The notes beneath the pieces are model-generated. The model was given only the letters and a program-made list of their open reading frames with translations, had not been told where the DNA came from and did not search any database. Of a DNA stretch of 64,000 nucleotides, positions 31,131-41,732 are shown one piece after another. Source of the DNA: Strobilurus pachycystidiatus (lineage: Eukaryota; Basidiomycota; Agaricomycetes; Agaricales; Physalacriaceae); NCBI GenBank assembly GCA_019915135.1, contig JAHLMK010000002.1:1240001-1304000 (forward strand). The letters run 5' to 3'. The translations under genes and the position numbers were made by a program. Every line of letters begins with the position of its first letter. Positions within the stretch are counted from its first letter, which is position 1.

Positions 31131-33244
31131 ATGTCAACAAGTTCGCACCAAGACACCGAGCGCAAGGAGGACGTGAAGGTAAGCAACCAACACGATCGCC
31201 GGCAGGGCGGCACGCGAACTTACTTACCAAAAGGAGCAGTCGCCGCCGCCGCCGCCAACGTCGCCACAAGGACGTCAGGAGCCTCCCGCAAAGCAGGAAG
31301 AAGGGGAAAAAGAGGCGCAGGAGCAGGAACAGGTGAGTGACGCTAAAAGACACGTAGAAATACGCAAAAACTCACCACCGCCATTCCTCGCGCTAGCTCC
31401 CGCCCATCGCCTGTGAAGCCAGGCCCGACCATGTCAAGATGACCCGCCCCCTGTTTAATTACAGCGGATTCCTCACAAACATGACCGCGCCACCAGAGCT
31501 GGATGCAGGGATCAGCCTGCGCCTGGCCGAGTCGTTGTGCGCCAAACCGCCGTCAACACGGGACATCCTGAACGAGGCCGGTTACAAGGGGTATCTCCGT
31601 AACGGAGTCTTCTGGTTGACCTTCCAGGACGCGCTCGAGTCGACCCCAGCAGGCAAGGCCACCCCGCTGGAACGTGTGGAGATGGCGCTGAGCGCCGCGT
31701 GGCGCGACGCCACGACCTACAGGAGGCAGGTCCGCCCCGTCTACGACATCACTTTCCTAGACAACGACCGCATCGCCCCCGAGCTCGCGCTCCGGCTTTC
31801 AGAAGACGACGCCCAGCGTTGTTTTCTGGAGCTGGATCACCTCTGGAACTTTGTGCACGACCAGGACCGGGCTAATTTGTTCTGGGGCGCGCTACTCGTA
31901 GAAATGCGAAGACAGCGCGACGAGACCGCCATCCAAGGATCCTTCTACAAAACGATGGACAACTTGATTGAGAGCGCGATAACCGAGCTCGGAATCGCCA
32001 ACTACGAGCGCGACGGGACGCCCAGCCTCGACAGCAAGGTCGAGGACGAGGATACGCCGCGCCCCACGATGCAGGAGATCGCGAAAGAAGAGTCGCCCAG
32101 TCCTCGCGACTCGCAAACGCCGTCCCCGGCGCCCTCCTCGCACCATGAACCCACGCCCAAGCCCGAGGCGGAGCCCCCCAAGCGCAAGCCGTATGTAGCG
32201 GCGAGCAAAGGAGGTCCCAAATCCACCACCAAGTACGTCCGCCGCACCATCGCGCCGCTAACGTTTGCTGACGCCCCGACAAGGCCGAAGGCCGTCGCCG
32301 TAAAAGTGGAATTCAAGGACAAGGACGTCGCCCCCGCCCGGAAGACTTCTGTCGCGCGCGCCACCACCGGTGGAAACCAGAAGCGCAAGTTCGTCGAGGA
32401 AGAGCCGGAGGAGGACGAGCTGGATGAGGATGCCGAGGCCAGCGACGGGGAAGAGGACGATTTCGTCCTTGACGTACGCGACAAAAGCAATCCGCGCATC
32501 CCTCTCCACCGCGACGACGGTGTCTGCGTCCCCTGCATCAAGCAGCGGTTGACCTGCACCTACTTCAGGATCCACGCCACGCCCGCGGAGAAGAACAATA
32601 GCTTCACGTGCGACCAGTGCAAGGAGAAGGACGGGCAGCACGGTCCGTGCTGGGTTGCGTGGAGGCGAGGACAGGTCCCCGAGCCGTGGAAGGAGGTCGC
32701 GTTAAAGGTCCGCGCCCAGTTGCAGGCTGTGGCGAGGAACAAGCCCGATTCTCAGATCCGGGCCCGGCGCCACCAGGACTACTCCGACGCAGCGCAAGCT
32801 ATCGCCAAGGAAGCGGACCAGCGGTGGAAGGAGGAGAAGCAGCGGAAGAAGGACGAGCCCGCGGCGAAGCGCCGTCGCGTCGAGAGCGCCGCCGGGAAGA
32901 AGGGCAAGGCGAAGAAGGAGGAGACGTCGGACGAAGAAGCGACCGACGACTCCGACGTCGAGGAGGTCCAAGCGCCCCGCACCCGCCTCCAGAAGGGAAA
33001 GGTCAGCGCCGCCCCGCCTCCCGCCTCGACCAAGTCCTCGAAAGGGGCCGCCACGTCAATCAGCGCGGTCCAGCGCCAGGACCAAGTCGAAGGAGCCAGC
33101 CGCCAAGGCGTGCCGTCCTCCGCCTCCGCCAGCCGCGTCGATCCCGCCGAGGACGTGGACAAGGTCCTGGCGTTGTACTTCTCCCTGAGTGAGAAGAGTC
33201 GCAAGAAGTTCAGGAAGGTCGCAGAGATTGCGGTAGGACGTTAG
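31131..33244 (+). CDS. E1 accessory protein Z (zinc-cluster-like), three exons
   Basis: Exons 31131-31178, 31234-31332 and 31439-33244 join in phase (donors gtaagc and gtgagt; last acceptor tcaag right before ATG ACC) to give 650 residues. An N-terminal Gln/Pro/Glu linker leads to a helical domain (about residues 60-250; FLELDHLWNFVHDQDRANLF, GSFYKTMDNLIESAI). An acidic Lys-rich region follows, then CVPCIKQRLTC .. CDQCKEKDGQHGPC: C412-x2-C415-x6-C422, a 17-residue loop, C440-x2-C443-x8-C452. This resembles a fungal Zn2Cys6 cluster with a long linker. Bipartite-NLS-like KRRRVESAAGKKGK and a Lys-rich tail follow. A nuclear DNA-binding role is inference. E2 Z-A is the same size and aligns in the helical domain. 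Confidence 0.75.
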
Positions 33245-33625
33245 TAGCGTCCCGCCGCGATTTCTTTTATGTATACATACCAGCTAGTCACAGTGCCGCA
33301 ATGGACACTTTACATACACGCATCCCCCGCCCCGTTGTATTTTATAAAAATTTACAACTTCTTGTACTCAAAGAACCGTGTGAAAACACTAAGGAAACAA
33401 GAACAAGGACCTTAGTTGAAACCTTAAGTCAAGGGGAGAGTCCAGGACTCTCCTTGATATACCAAAAGTCGCAAAGGTCGGAGGCTAAGGACCTTGGAAG
33501 GCGAAAGGGCCCACAAGGAGCTGCGTTGCAAGTAAAGTAATACAGGCAAAAGCGATGTGACTAAGGACAAGTTGTAAGGAATAAAAAGAGAGGCGACCTT
33601 TAGGTCAAAAGAAGTCATCTAAGGA
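33245..33625. other. E1 convergent intergenic region with PPT copy
   Basis: Short region between the stops of Z (+) and A2 (-). Its main content is the 15-nt internal copy of the E1 PPT at 33425-33439. Confidence 0.5.
33425..33439 (+). promoter_or_regulatory. E1 internal (central) polypurine tract copy
   Basis: TAAGTCAAGGGGAGA is identical to the 15 nt just before the 3' LTR (36858-36872). It lies 3433 bp upstream of the 3' copy. E2 has its own PPT copied at the equivalent place. It could prime a second plus strand during reverse transcription. Confidence 0.6.
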
Positions 33626-34763
33626 CTAAGCAAAACGACTCCAATCAGGAGGGACCGCAAGGTTCGCAAGGCGCGCATAGAAAGGTCCTGCGTGGCTAAG
33701 GTCGATTGCTAACATACTAGCAGCAAGGAGTTCGTAGTCTACTTCGGTGGCCTCCGACCAGTCGATGAGCCAGAGCAGTGGATCGATGATAGGCAGCGAC
33801 TGGTTGGGGCGCTGGAAACACAGAAGTTACAAACGGACCTCAAACTACGAAGTTGTTCACGGACCCGATTGGCGGGAAGGTCAATCTCGGGGATCAACCG
33901 ACGCATATTGGGAGGTCTATCCAACGCGTAGGCGTCGTCCCAGCCGTAAAGAGCAGAGTTCTGACGCTGGAACTCTGGCCACCACTTCATAACCGTGACA
34001 AGGTCGGCGGGAAGGTCCCCATACTGAACAGGAAGGACCTTCAGGTCGTCAGACCCGATGTAAAGCGAGCGAAGGAGTGTGGAAAAGCCGGAGTAACCAC
34101 CAAAGTGGGCCTCGACCTACGTCTAAGGTCAGCGCCGACCACAAGACATGAAAGGAAACGACCAGGTTTAACTCACCATGAAAGGTCCGATGAACTCTTG
34201 GGTAAACCAAGGGTGACTCGCAAGGATGTCCATGTTAAGGTCCCCCAGGTGGAAGCGGGCGCCTTCACCGTCAAGGGTATTGCCTTTGGCGAACCAAGCT
34301 TTGCAAAGTTCGACGGCGGTGTAGTACAAAGGAAAGAAGTGCGCCTTGAAACCTTGAGGAATGGCCCCGTTCTGGAAGTGAAAAGCGGGTTCCCAGATAT
34401 AACGAAAGCGGACCTAAGGACCATCCGATTAAACGAGAAAAGTGTCGAGACAAATTCAACTAGACTGACCAGAACGTGCAAAAGATAGCGCAAGGTCGGG
34501 ACGTCTAGAGGTTCGTCACGACCAAAGGCATGAACCGGAGGCTTGAGCTGGGGAAGGAGGCGAGTGTCGTCCTCCGTAGCTAAGGTCCCATCCGGATGAC
34601 GGACTACCGCAACGAAGTAGCGTGTATAGTTATACATCTCCATGGCGCAGCTCAGCGCAAGGTCCGCTGTGACTAAGTCATGTTGAAAGGAGGTCAACGG
34701 CGAGCGAAGTCGAACGCCTTGAATGCGCGTATCTGCAAAGGAAGGCAGGACGGGTGCGGGCAT
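33626..34763 (-). CDS. E1 accessory protein A2, spliced, unknown function
   Basis: Starts at ATG 34763 (MPAPVLPSFADTRIQGVRLR). Exon 1 ends DVPTLRYLLHVL; after a GT-AG intron exon 2 reads VRFRYIWEPAFHFQNGAIPQ .. HPWFTQEFIGPFM. Exon 3 reads HFGGYSGFSTLLRSLYIGSD .. LIPEIDLPANRVREQL, and the last exon SLPIIDPLLWL .. MLAIDLSHAGPFYARLANLA, stop at 33626-33628. 3' splice sites are mostly CCTTAG. The same gene occurs in E2 (56859-58023): DVPTLRY(M/L), FY(T/A)RL and the intron positions are shared. No domain recognised. It is antisense to the element's genomic RNA, so it must use its own promoter. Confidence 0.6.
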
Positions 34764-35139
34764 GATCAAAGATGAGATTCCTGCCCCCAGGACCGACGTT
34801 AAAAGAGGACCCCTCGTCAGTCGAAGGTCCGAACGAACCGATAAAATGCAAAGTTTAGGCGCCACCTATCTAAAGGTAGGTACGATCGGCGATAGCCGAT
34901 CGAACTAAGTTCGATCTTAGACCTACCAAGGTGCGGTCAGGAAAAACTTTAAGGGTTCAAATCGAAAGGAGTTGGATTATGCACCAACTGGGCCTAGAGT
35001 AGTCTAAGGAAACAAAGTGACTACCGCTCCTACAAGTAGAGAAGAAATCCGAAACCAGTATAAAGACGAAGTAGAGAAAAACTATGAGTAGTACTGGTTA
35101 AGACTTGGCAAAAGCTAAGCTAAAGAAGGACCTTGTAGT
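34764..35139. other. E1 spacer between A1 and A2, with a hairpin
   Basis: No frame. It holds a perfect 8-bp inverted repeat CGATCGGC-gata-GCCGATCG (near 34878-34897) and nearby cgaactaagttcg. Probably the promoter region of A2 on the minus strand. Confidence 0.4.
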
Positions 35140-36674
35140 CTACTGAGCCTGGTCAATCGCGTCTAAGGCCGAGATATAAAGGTCGCGAGTCGACTGCAAG
35201 ACTTGGATACGACCCCGAATCTCGTTGAAGGTCGAGATAATGTCGTGCCGGTACTGGCGTTCCAAAATGACCAAGTTGGGCGAGATGTTGGGATCGTCCA
35301 GACCAGACAACCTTGACATACGCTTGTGGACTTGGGCCAAGGCAGCAGACAGACCATTGATGTACTGGTTCGCTAAGGGGAAGTAACCAGGAATCAACAA
35401 GGCAAACCAAGAAGCGAGGAAGAAGCACCTTACCGCCTTCAAGTTGTTTAAGAACGACGGGTTCGACCCCAAAGGTCGAAGGCCGGGCCGCCTTTACAAC
35501 ACGGCGAGCGTTCTCATCGTTAAGCTTACGCTTAGGAGGAGCTTCTTGACCATTGATCGCGCCCAAGGTTTGAAGGGCTTTCTGGTAAACACGGGCGTTA
35601 ATGTCCATACCAGGAAGAGCTGCGAAAGGAAGGTAACGGACGGAAGATGACTATTAAAGAAGTCATAAGGACGTCCGGGACAAACATAGGATTCAAAGGA
35701 ACGTACCGCTTCGGCTTCCTTTGACAAGGAATTGGCGAGTTGGAGCTGGCGAAAGGCTTCAATAAAGGAAGATGAGACTGGCAAAGAAATTGAGCGCACA
35801 GTATCACCGACAACGACAACGGAGTCCTCACCGTCGCTCTCGCCAGCTGCCACATCGTCAGCCCAATTAAAGTACTCCGGACGAAAGAAGCGCGCACAAG
35901 AGTCGGGATCCATCGCGACGTCGCCGTCTCCCGTCTCGGCTCGTTTCTCCATGGCCTCGGTAACGACCTCGGGCAATTTCTTCGTCTTCTAAGCGAAGAC
36001 ATCCAGAGGTTACAGTAGGAAACCGACGAGTAACGAACGGACATACCTTGCCTTTCTCAAGCTTGTCCGGCTTGAAATAAGCGTTATCCGGATGCATAGG
36101 GTGACCCGGGGACAGGCCAGGGAAGTGGGCGTTAGACGCCTTCTTGCAGCTGCTCACTAAAGGTTGGAGGATATGAGCGATGTGGTGCGTCGGCGTCTGA
36201 GGGTGAATCCCCAGCAGGTGTACCAGCATCCCTACATAGAGGCGAAGGTTGAAAAAGAACACCGCCATGTCCGTCGACACCTTGGAACCATTCGGAAAGG
36301 TGCGAAGGTCATGGGCGACGGCCTAAAGAAAACAAGGACAGGATGAAGTCAGGATCAGGAAAAGAACACAGCGAAAGAGTACACACAAGGACTCTCTCCA
36401 TGATCTTGTCAACATAGCCGGTGATCTCCAGTGCCACGTCGGGATTCGAACACGCCTTCTTGAGGTCCAGACGATGGACCTTGGGAATGATGAGCGTAAG
36501 ATGCATGCCGAGGTACATAAGGAATTCGGGTGTGTTGGCTGGAGGGTCGTAGTCGAGCGCATAAGCGACGAGACCGGCGCCAAGGTTGCGCGTAGTGATC
36601 AGGTCCTTCGCGGACGGAACGTGCGGCGTTGTGGGAAGCAGCTTTGCGATGGGAGTCCAAGTTTTGGGAGCCAT
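35140..36674 (-). CDS. E1 accessory protein A1, five exons, unknown function
   Basis: Minus-strand exons 36674-36387, 36322-36047, 35988-35707, 35581-35434 and 35372-35140 join in phase to 408 residues. The start MAPKTWTPIAKLLPTTPH follows a TATA box (ttataaaagg on the minus strand, near 36726). Features: HPMHPDNAYFKPDKLEKGK, an acidic segment containing YFNWADDVAAGESD, a basic PPKRKLNDENARRVVKAARP, and a helical end ALAQVHKRMSRLSG .. LQSTRDLYISALDAI. E2 A1 shares the intron phases, the WADD motif, the PKRK patch and the TRDLY(I/L)(S/A)A end. An alternative reading keeps 35706-35582 as coding. Function unknown; basic and acidic patches suggest a nuclear protein (inference). Confidence 0.65.
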
Positions 36675-36857
36675 GATAGGATAAAGGCAGGAATGAAAGG
36701 TCTGAGGACAAGTCCCAGAACCTTTTATAACGGAACGAAGTTAGGCAAAAGAGGGTCCATCGGGCGATAGAAACCAAAAGGGGACTTCGTCACGACGGCC
36801 TGGTACCCAGGATAAAGGTTCTGAACCACCAAGGACTATGTCGCGGACGACATTTCA

Positions 36858-36872
36858 TAAGTCAAGGGGAGA
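36858..36872 (+). other. E1 polypurine tract
   Basis: TAAGTCAAGGGGAGA directly precedes the 3' LTR and would prime plus-strand synthesis. Confidence 0.8.
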
Positions 36873-38541
36873 TGATACGCAGGGTACTATTCCAGTACTA
36901 GAAACGGGGAATTTTGCGATTCCTGAACAGCCCAAAGACCTTAGGAACCTCCAGTCAAGTACTTAGGATAGAGCACGCAGGAGTTACTGCCTTGACGCGG
37001 GCAAGCCTCCAGGACAAGGTCCAGGCGCCTTAACAAGTCCTTTAGGACAGGCGCGATCGAAACCTTCGATCACCTTCATCCGAATATCCTTATCCGCGCG
37101 TTGGATCCCTTTCAAGATCCCGTACCTTTGCGTGTACCTTGTACTACAGACGATGTGCTATAACCATTCGCACCCAAGGAGGGTCCAAAGGTCTCCAGGC
37201 GGTTCAGTTCGGGCGACCCAAGACCTGCGCACCTCACCCAAAGACCTGGAAGGTCCCGAAATAGTTCAAGGACGTCACAACCCTTTTGGGGAAACAATCT
37301 TCGGAGCTGTCAAGGACTCCAAACCGACGCCTTCCGCTATGCCGATCGATCATGATCCACGATCAAGGACCACCCCGAAAGCAGGGTGTATTACCACTTT
37401 AAGAAAGCACTCCCCTGTAGTGTCTGCGCTCGAAAGGACGTTCTTAACGATCTCCATCCAACCTATCCACAAGAAAGCAGGTGTCCGTAGGACCTTGCAA
37501 CATAAAGATACCTAAGGATCGAAGTCCTTATCGGACCTTGATCTCCTGGGCACAAGGATTGTACCATACCGCCAAGGTGGCGTATATGGCTAAAGGACCA
37601 AGCGGCCTGGCCGCAGTTGTTTCGACCAGGGATAGCCAATAAGAATCCAGCACTTGTATGACTCGAAAGTCCGATGTATCCGATCCTAGAATAGATGCTT
37701 ACTCAGTAGGAACCCACCAGTAGTATAAAAGGGCCCAAAGGACCCATATTTCGGGAGCTTAGAGCCCCCTCCAGTAGCCGCTAGTCAGACGCAGCCGTTG
37801 TAGTGAATCTATCTCGAGTTTCGACTCATTTCTGCAAAGTACCCAAAGACCCCAAAGACCTTTCCAAGATTTAAAGACATCAGGTGTTGCCAAACTCCTT
37901 GAAAGACTCAAAAGAACCTTATTCCGACGTACCAAGTCGAGTACTAACGAATCTACTTGGTGTTAGAACCTTGTATTCGCAAGAAGGCCGGTTTGCAAGT
38001 GGTTCTGCCCTGCACTCACGCTCTTTCGTGAAGTACTTTCCTTTGAGGAATAAGTTGAGTTTGAACGAGTGTTGTCAACGTCTGAGACACCTTTTGGAAC
38101 CTTTGGTCCCGGTGCAAGACACTAGAAGTTTGGTTTAAGTGCAAGAAGGAGTCCTTATCGTTAGCAGTCCAGTGGCGTAAAACCTGCGGTAGCGGCCTGA
38201 CGATTCCAAGACAAAATCCTTGTACACCAGAGCACTTGATAGGTAGAAGCTACATTGCCTCGCGCTGTTTAAGGTCTTCATACGTCAAGAGGTTCGGCCT
38301 ACGACTTCAAGGTTTTCTTGTGTCATTTCGATCAGAATCCCTACACCCCCAAAAACAACTCGTAGTTTAACTACAGCGATTCGGAATACATCTCTATTTC
38401 TCCATTACCCAAAAGCACCTTGTTCTCTCGAACCTTTGTGCACCCCATCTCCCTTACAAGGAGTGTTAGTTGTGATAAGGATTGATAGTGTGGTTAGATG
38501 ATAGCTTCTTTTTCAGAGGTCTATTCCGAACTTGCACATCA
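36873..38541 (+). repeat. E1 3' LTR
   Basis: 1669 bp, same length as the 5' LTR, with about six visible substitutions (for example c/a at 22611 against 37321). Ends GCACATCA, then GCGA of the target duplication. Confidence 0.92.
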
Positions 38542-38873
38542 GCGACGGTGGGAGAGGTGATGAGGGAAGAGAGATGCTTGAGGATGTGACCAATCAACCA
38601 TGGTCTGGGGACAAGTCTGATCTCAGTCTAGAGTCAGAGGAGCGCTCTGACGACAATTTTGACATGATGGACAGAGAGAATCTGTCAGCAGAGATCTTTG
38701 ACGACTTTGATGCACCACCTCGGATTGTGGAGGAACTGGCTACGGATGTTGACCTAGAGACTGGTATGCAACGCGTAATATGCAAGAGAGCCGCGGATGA
38801 TTTCTCACCACCGTCTTGGAGCATTTCTTTTTCTCACAAGGTGAGGAGAAGCCAAAGAGTGACACAAAAGTAA
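38542..38873 (+). pseudogene. DDE_1 transposase pseudogene, C-terminal part
   Basis: The frame RDGGRGDEGREMLEDVTNQP .. SHKVRRSQRVTQK, stop at 38871-38873, continues the RG-rich tail (GRGWGRGQTRGRKR) that reaches E1 at 22140. Removing E1 and one GCGA gives a continuous frame. The tail is acidic in the middle and basic at the end. Confidence 0.65.
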
Positions 38874-39083
38874 TATTTTCTACTTATCTTGATTTTTCCT
38901 GCTCTTCCAATGCATGGTCTATACATATTTTTGCTATCATTCCACTTGCATACCTCACAAGTATTTTAAAGAATAAAAAGACGGAAGAAAAGCAAGCTGA
39001 TTTAGGTCAAAAACAGCTCTGTTTCGCTTCTATGTACTGGTTCGGGTCCTGGTATTTTATTATTTGCATCTATTGAATCAGAC

Positions 39084-39230
39084 ACTCCAGGCCGCCCTCG
39101 CCTACATGCATGTGAATTATAACTTGGAGTTCGAGGAGAGACACCTCAAAATTGTCAACGACCTGGATTTGATTGAGTTTTGTATGTCGTATTTGTCATT
39201 AATCAATTCAGAAGAGGAAAAAAGCTCCTA
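39084..39230 (+). pseudogene. Possible exon fragment, unrecognised
   Basis: An open stretch reads QAALAYMHVNYNLEFEERHL KIVNDLDLIEF then a stop at 39228-39230. Composition is protein-like, but no splice partner or domain is clear. It may belong to the DDE_1 element or to a neighbour. Confidence 0.25.
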
Positions 39231-39433
39231 GGATGCAGAGCGGCGTCAGACGGATAGGAGGGTGTCATGGGGACTTAGACTGCCAGGTTGGCCTTACATC
39301 CCTCGCAGTTAATGAGACTACCCGCATTTCCGATCCAATTGAAATTGAACGACAATTCAATATAAGTAGATGTTTTTGTATATAATAATGACAGTAAATC
39401 CAGCAGAGTATATTGTCTCTTTGGGTGAAATCA

Positions 39434-39545
39434 TACACTCGTTAATACGCCACGTAAAGTTCTGATTCTTGCGTGAGCGCTGTCTCTTGTTGACTCTGTA
39501 TCTGGCCTCGCAGAACTTCACGTGGTGAGTTAACGACCGTTGAGT
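39434..39545. repeat. Imperfect inverted repeat, GTTAACTCACNACGTGAA type
   Basis: cgttaatacgccacgtaaag is matched by the reverse complement of cttcacgtggtgagttaacg across a 60-bp loop. The right arm plus gaccgttgagttcatttt also occurs at 18815-18855 in the same orientation. These may be the ends of the DDE_1 element or of MITEs derived from it; I cannot fix the boundaries. Confidence 0.4.
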
Positions 39546-39574
39546 TCATTTTGTTCCTGGCCTTGTTTTGTGAA

Positions 39575-40150
39575 AGTGCCAACGTTAAGTATTAAGAAGT
39601 ACAGTATATAAAAATTACTCTTCAATTGTAAAAAAAAGTTAATTAATCAATGAGGACGTCAATACAAGAGCGCACATCCTAAACAGCTGCATTCTAATTC
39701 TCCAACTCTTCATCAGATGCACCCCATCAAAATAGACCAAGCAAAACGGTGCACAAGCCGTGTGGACCTCCATAGCGCAGGATGGATAAGCTGATGCGGT
39801 CGTAATTTACCACAGGACAAGGACCTTGACTGGCAATTTGACGGCTGCATGCTGTCCCATCACAAAAATGATTTTGCTTTGAATGCACCCATATCCTGAA
39901 TTTCCGGTGGCACATTAAAATCACAACCGGCGGTTATCCATGCACACAACTCAGCTGACCGATGAGCGCTTATGGGTAAAATTTTCTGTCGTATATTATC
40001 ACCCAACACAACATAAAATAAAAGGTAGAGACCCACATCAAAGGAATTCCGTCTCCGCCTCTCTCTCCCCCCTCTCCCCCTCTCCCCCCGTCTTTCTAGT
40101 ATGCGCTGAGCATTGTCTTTGATCCGTTTCTGGTGCGCCAGTCTTCTCGA
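39575..40150. other. Spacer with a CT-rich tract
   Basis: No supported gene. A pyrimidine run (ctctctcccccctctccccc, about 40056-40098) lies just beyond the end of the minus-strand ORF. Confidence 0.4.
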
Positions 40151-40690
40151 CTATTGCTGATGTTTTTTTTTTTTTGCTGGTGGCGGATTCTTTATTTTGA
40201 CCGGTGTCGTTCGTTTCAATTTCTTGGTCTCTGGAGTAACAATGGTCTGACAAATAGAGGTGCTATCTGGAGTGGCGGGATCAGTACTGGTCGCTGAAAG
40301 GTCTGAAGGAGATAATGTGCCAGCAGCGGAGGCCGGGGGGGGAGGGGGGGTTCCAGAGCATAATCTGCTAGGGACGGAAACAAGACTTATCCTCGCAAGA
40401 TACGCTTCAACATCCTCAGTGTTGTCCTGCTCACCAAAAGGGGATAGCTCTATTCCTCCGGCCCCCACAGCCGAGCGAGTCCGGTCCGGGTTAAGCGCCA
40501 AACCAGCAGAGTTTGTGAATAGTTGAGAAAACGGTCCCAGAGTGGTATTATGGTTGTTGCAAGTATCCTGTGCCGCTGACGTAGTAGATAGAGTCCTAGA
40601 TTGTCTCGTTTTAAAAGAGTTAGAGGTTGAAGCCTGTTGATCGTCAAGCAAAGTTCCAAGGTACGCGGCCATGTATTTGTGATCAGTCAT
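40151..40690 (-). CDS. Hypothetical protein, minus strand
   Basis: ATG at 40690 (MTDHKYMAAYLGTLLDDQQA) to a stop at 40151-40153, 179 residues. Low-complexity Ser/Thr/Pro middle with PPPPPAS, and a basic NLS-like end TKKLKRTTPVKIKNPPPAKK. A TATA-like element on the minus strand (ttatatag, near 40876) and a pyrimidine-rich leader precede it. It lies where the 3' LTR of the chromovirus might be, so it may be LTR- or element-linked. No domain recognised. Confidence 0.4.
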   Translation of the reverse strand: MTDHKYMAAYLGTLLDDQQASTSNSFKTRQSRTLSTTSAAQDTCNNHNTTLGPFSQLFTNSAGLALNPDRTRSAVGAGGIELSPFGEQDNTEDVEAYLARISLVSVPSRLCSGTPPPPPASAAGTLSPSDLSATSTDPATPDSTSICQTIVTPETKKLKRTTPVKIKNPPPAKKKKHQQ

Positions 40691-41081
40691 GTATTGGTCA
40701 TCCGTGAAACCCAGTTATACGGGGCACACTGGATCGAGGTTCGGAGACGAGTGACAACGAAGACGAAGAGAGCCGAGATCACGCAAAGAGAAAGATTAGC
40801 GCGCAATATATTCGTAAGACTGAAAGTAGGAGGGAAAGAAGAGAAGAAGGAGGAACGTGTGGCGTAGCGCTATATAAGTAAGATCGGAACGATCACGTGT
40901 ACGAGAAGCCATAGCATGTTTACACTCTCACCCATCTAAAAACAAAACACCAACCCAAAGATTTCAACCGGTGAATAAGCAAAAGCATAAGTAAATCAGC
41001 AAGCGGCGCCAACAGAGTGAAGGCGCGGCAAGCTTCGGGGAAGAGAAAGAGTAAGACCCAGTACCAAACCGTCCTTCCACC
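40691..41081 (-). other. Possible start of the chromovirus 3' LTR
   Basis: After the pol stop, the minus strand has gatgggtgagag followed by TGTAAACATGCTATGG (from 40924 leftwards), a plausible PPT plus LTR start, and a TATA box near 40876. The other LTR is outside the window, so this cannot be confirmed. Confidence 0.25.
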
Positions 41082-41732
41082 CTAATTGCCGAGCGAACTT
41101 GCAATCGCGGAGAAGAGCTCTTGAGGCTTGCCGGTGAAATGAGTCGAGTTTGGAAGGCGTTGCAACGTGTTTATCGAAGTCATCGGCACATCAGCCTGCA
41201 CGGAGTCAAGCAATTCTTGCGGTCCTTCGCCGCCCGAGAGCACCCAGTCGTCGAGAGCTGCACAGTCCTTCAAGGTTGAGTAGGACAACCACTCGTCGTG
41301 ACCTTTGTCGAATCCAGTCCAGCGGACGAGAAATTGCCAGCCACGGCCGCGACGTCTAGCGTCAACGATCCGGTCTATGTTGTACTCGCCAGTCGTAGTC
41401 GTAGGGCCGGGATTTCCGAAACGACGACCTGGGAAAAGAACATCGTCGTTAGCAACGTATTTGGACAGAAAGTCAATGTTGAAATGGCCCTCCTTGGTAG
41501 GAGCATTGGGCATGTCGAGGACATAAGCATCACTTCCAGGGATGGCCTTCTTCACGAGGTAGGGACCGTCCTTGCGAGCGTAGAACTTTCCAACGAGACC
41601 GCAATCGCGTTGAGCGCGTTTACGACGATGAACTGTTGTGAGCATCACTAGATCACCAACCGCAAATTTTGGAGGATTGCCACGGGACAAGTTGGCGTTA
41701 GCTGCCTGAAGGACTTTGCTAGCGAGAAGCGC
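41082..41732 (-). pseudogene. pol: Chromovirus pol, C-terminal part with chromodomain
   Basis: Minus frame LLASKVLQAANANLSRGNPP, an SH3-like/GPY segment (KFAVGDLVMLTTVHRRK, GPYLVKKAIPGSDAYVLDMP), then a chromodomain (YNIDRIVDARRRGRGWQFLV RWTGFDKGHDEWLSYSTL), stop at 41082. Its first codons follow on from 62076 once E2 and one GCGC are removed. Chromodomains of this class direct integration to modified histones. Confidence 0.8.

Larger units (their letters stand above)
22145..38541 (+). mobile_element. E1: giant Ty3/gypsy retrotransposon with accessory genes
   Basis: A complete 16.4-kb element: two 1669-bp LTRs (TGATACGC..GCACATCA), a 4-bp duplication GCGA (22141-22144 and 38542-38545), PBS, gag, protease, pol, a spliced + strand zinc-cluster-like gene, two spliced minus-strand genes and a PPT. 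The LTRs differ at only about six positions by eye, so insertion is recent, yet pol carries a 1-nt frameshift. It interrupts a DDE_1 transposase pseudogene. Gene order and content match E2. Confidence 0.9.

Noticed and set aside
32608..33204. Overlapping long frames on both strands across E1 Z
   Set aside because: GC-rich shadow frames of the Z gene; only the Z frame has the Cys cluster and in-phase introns.
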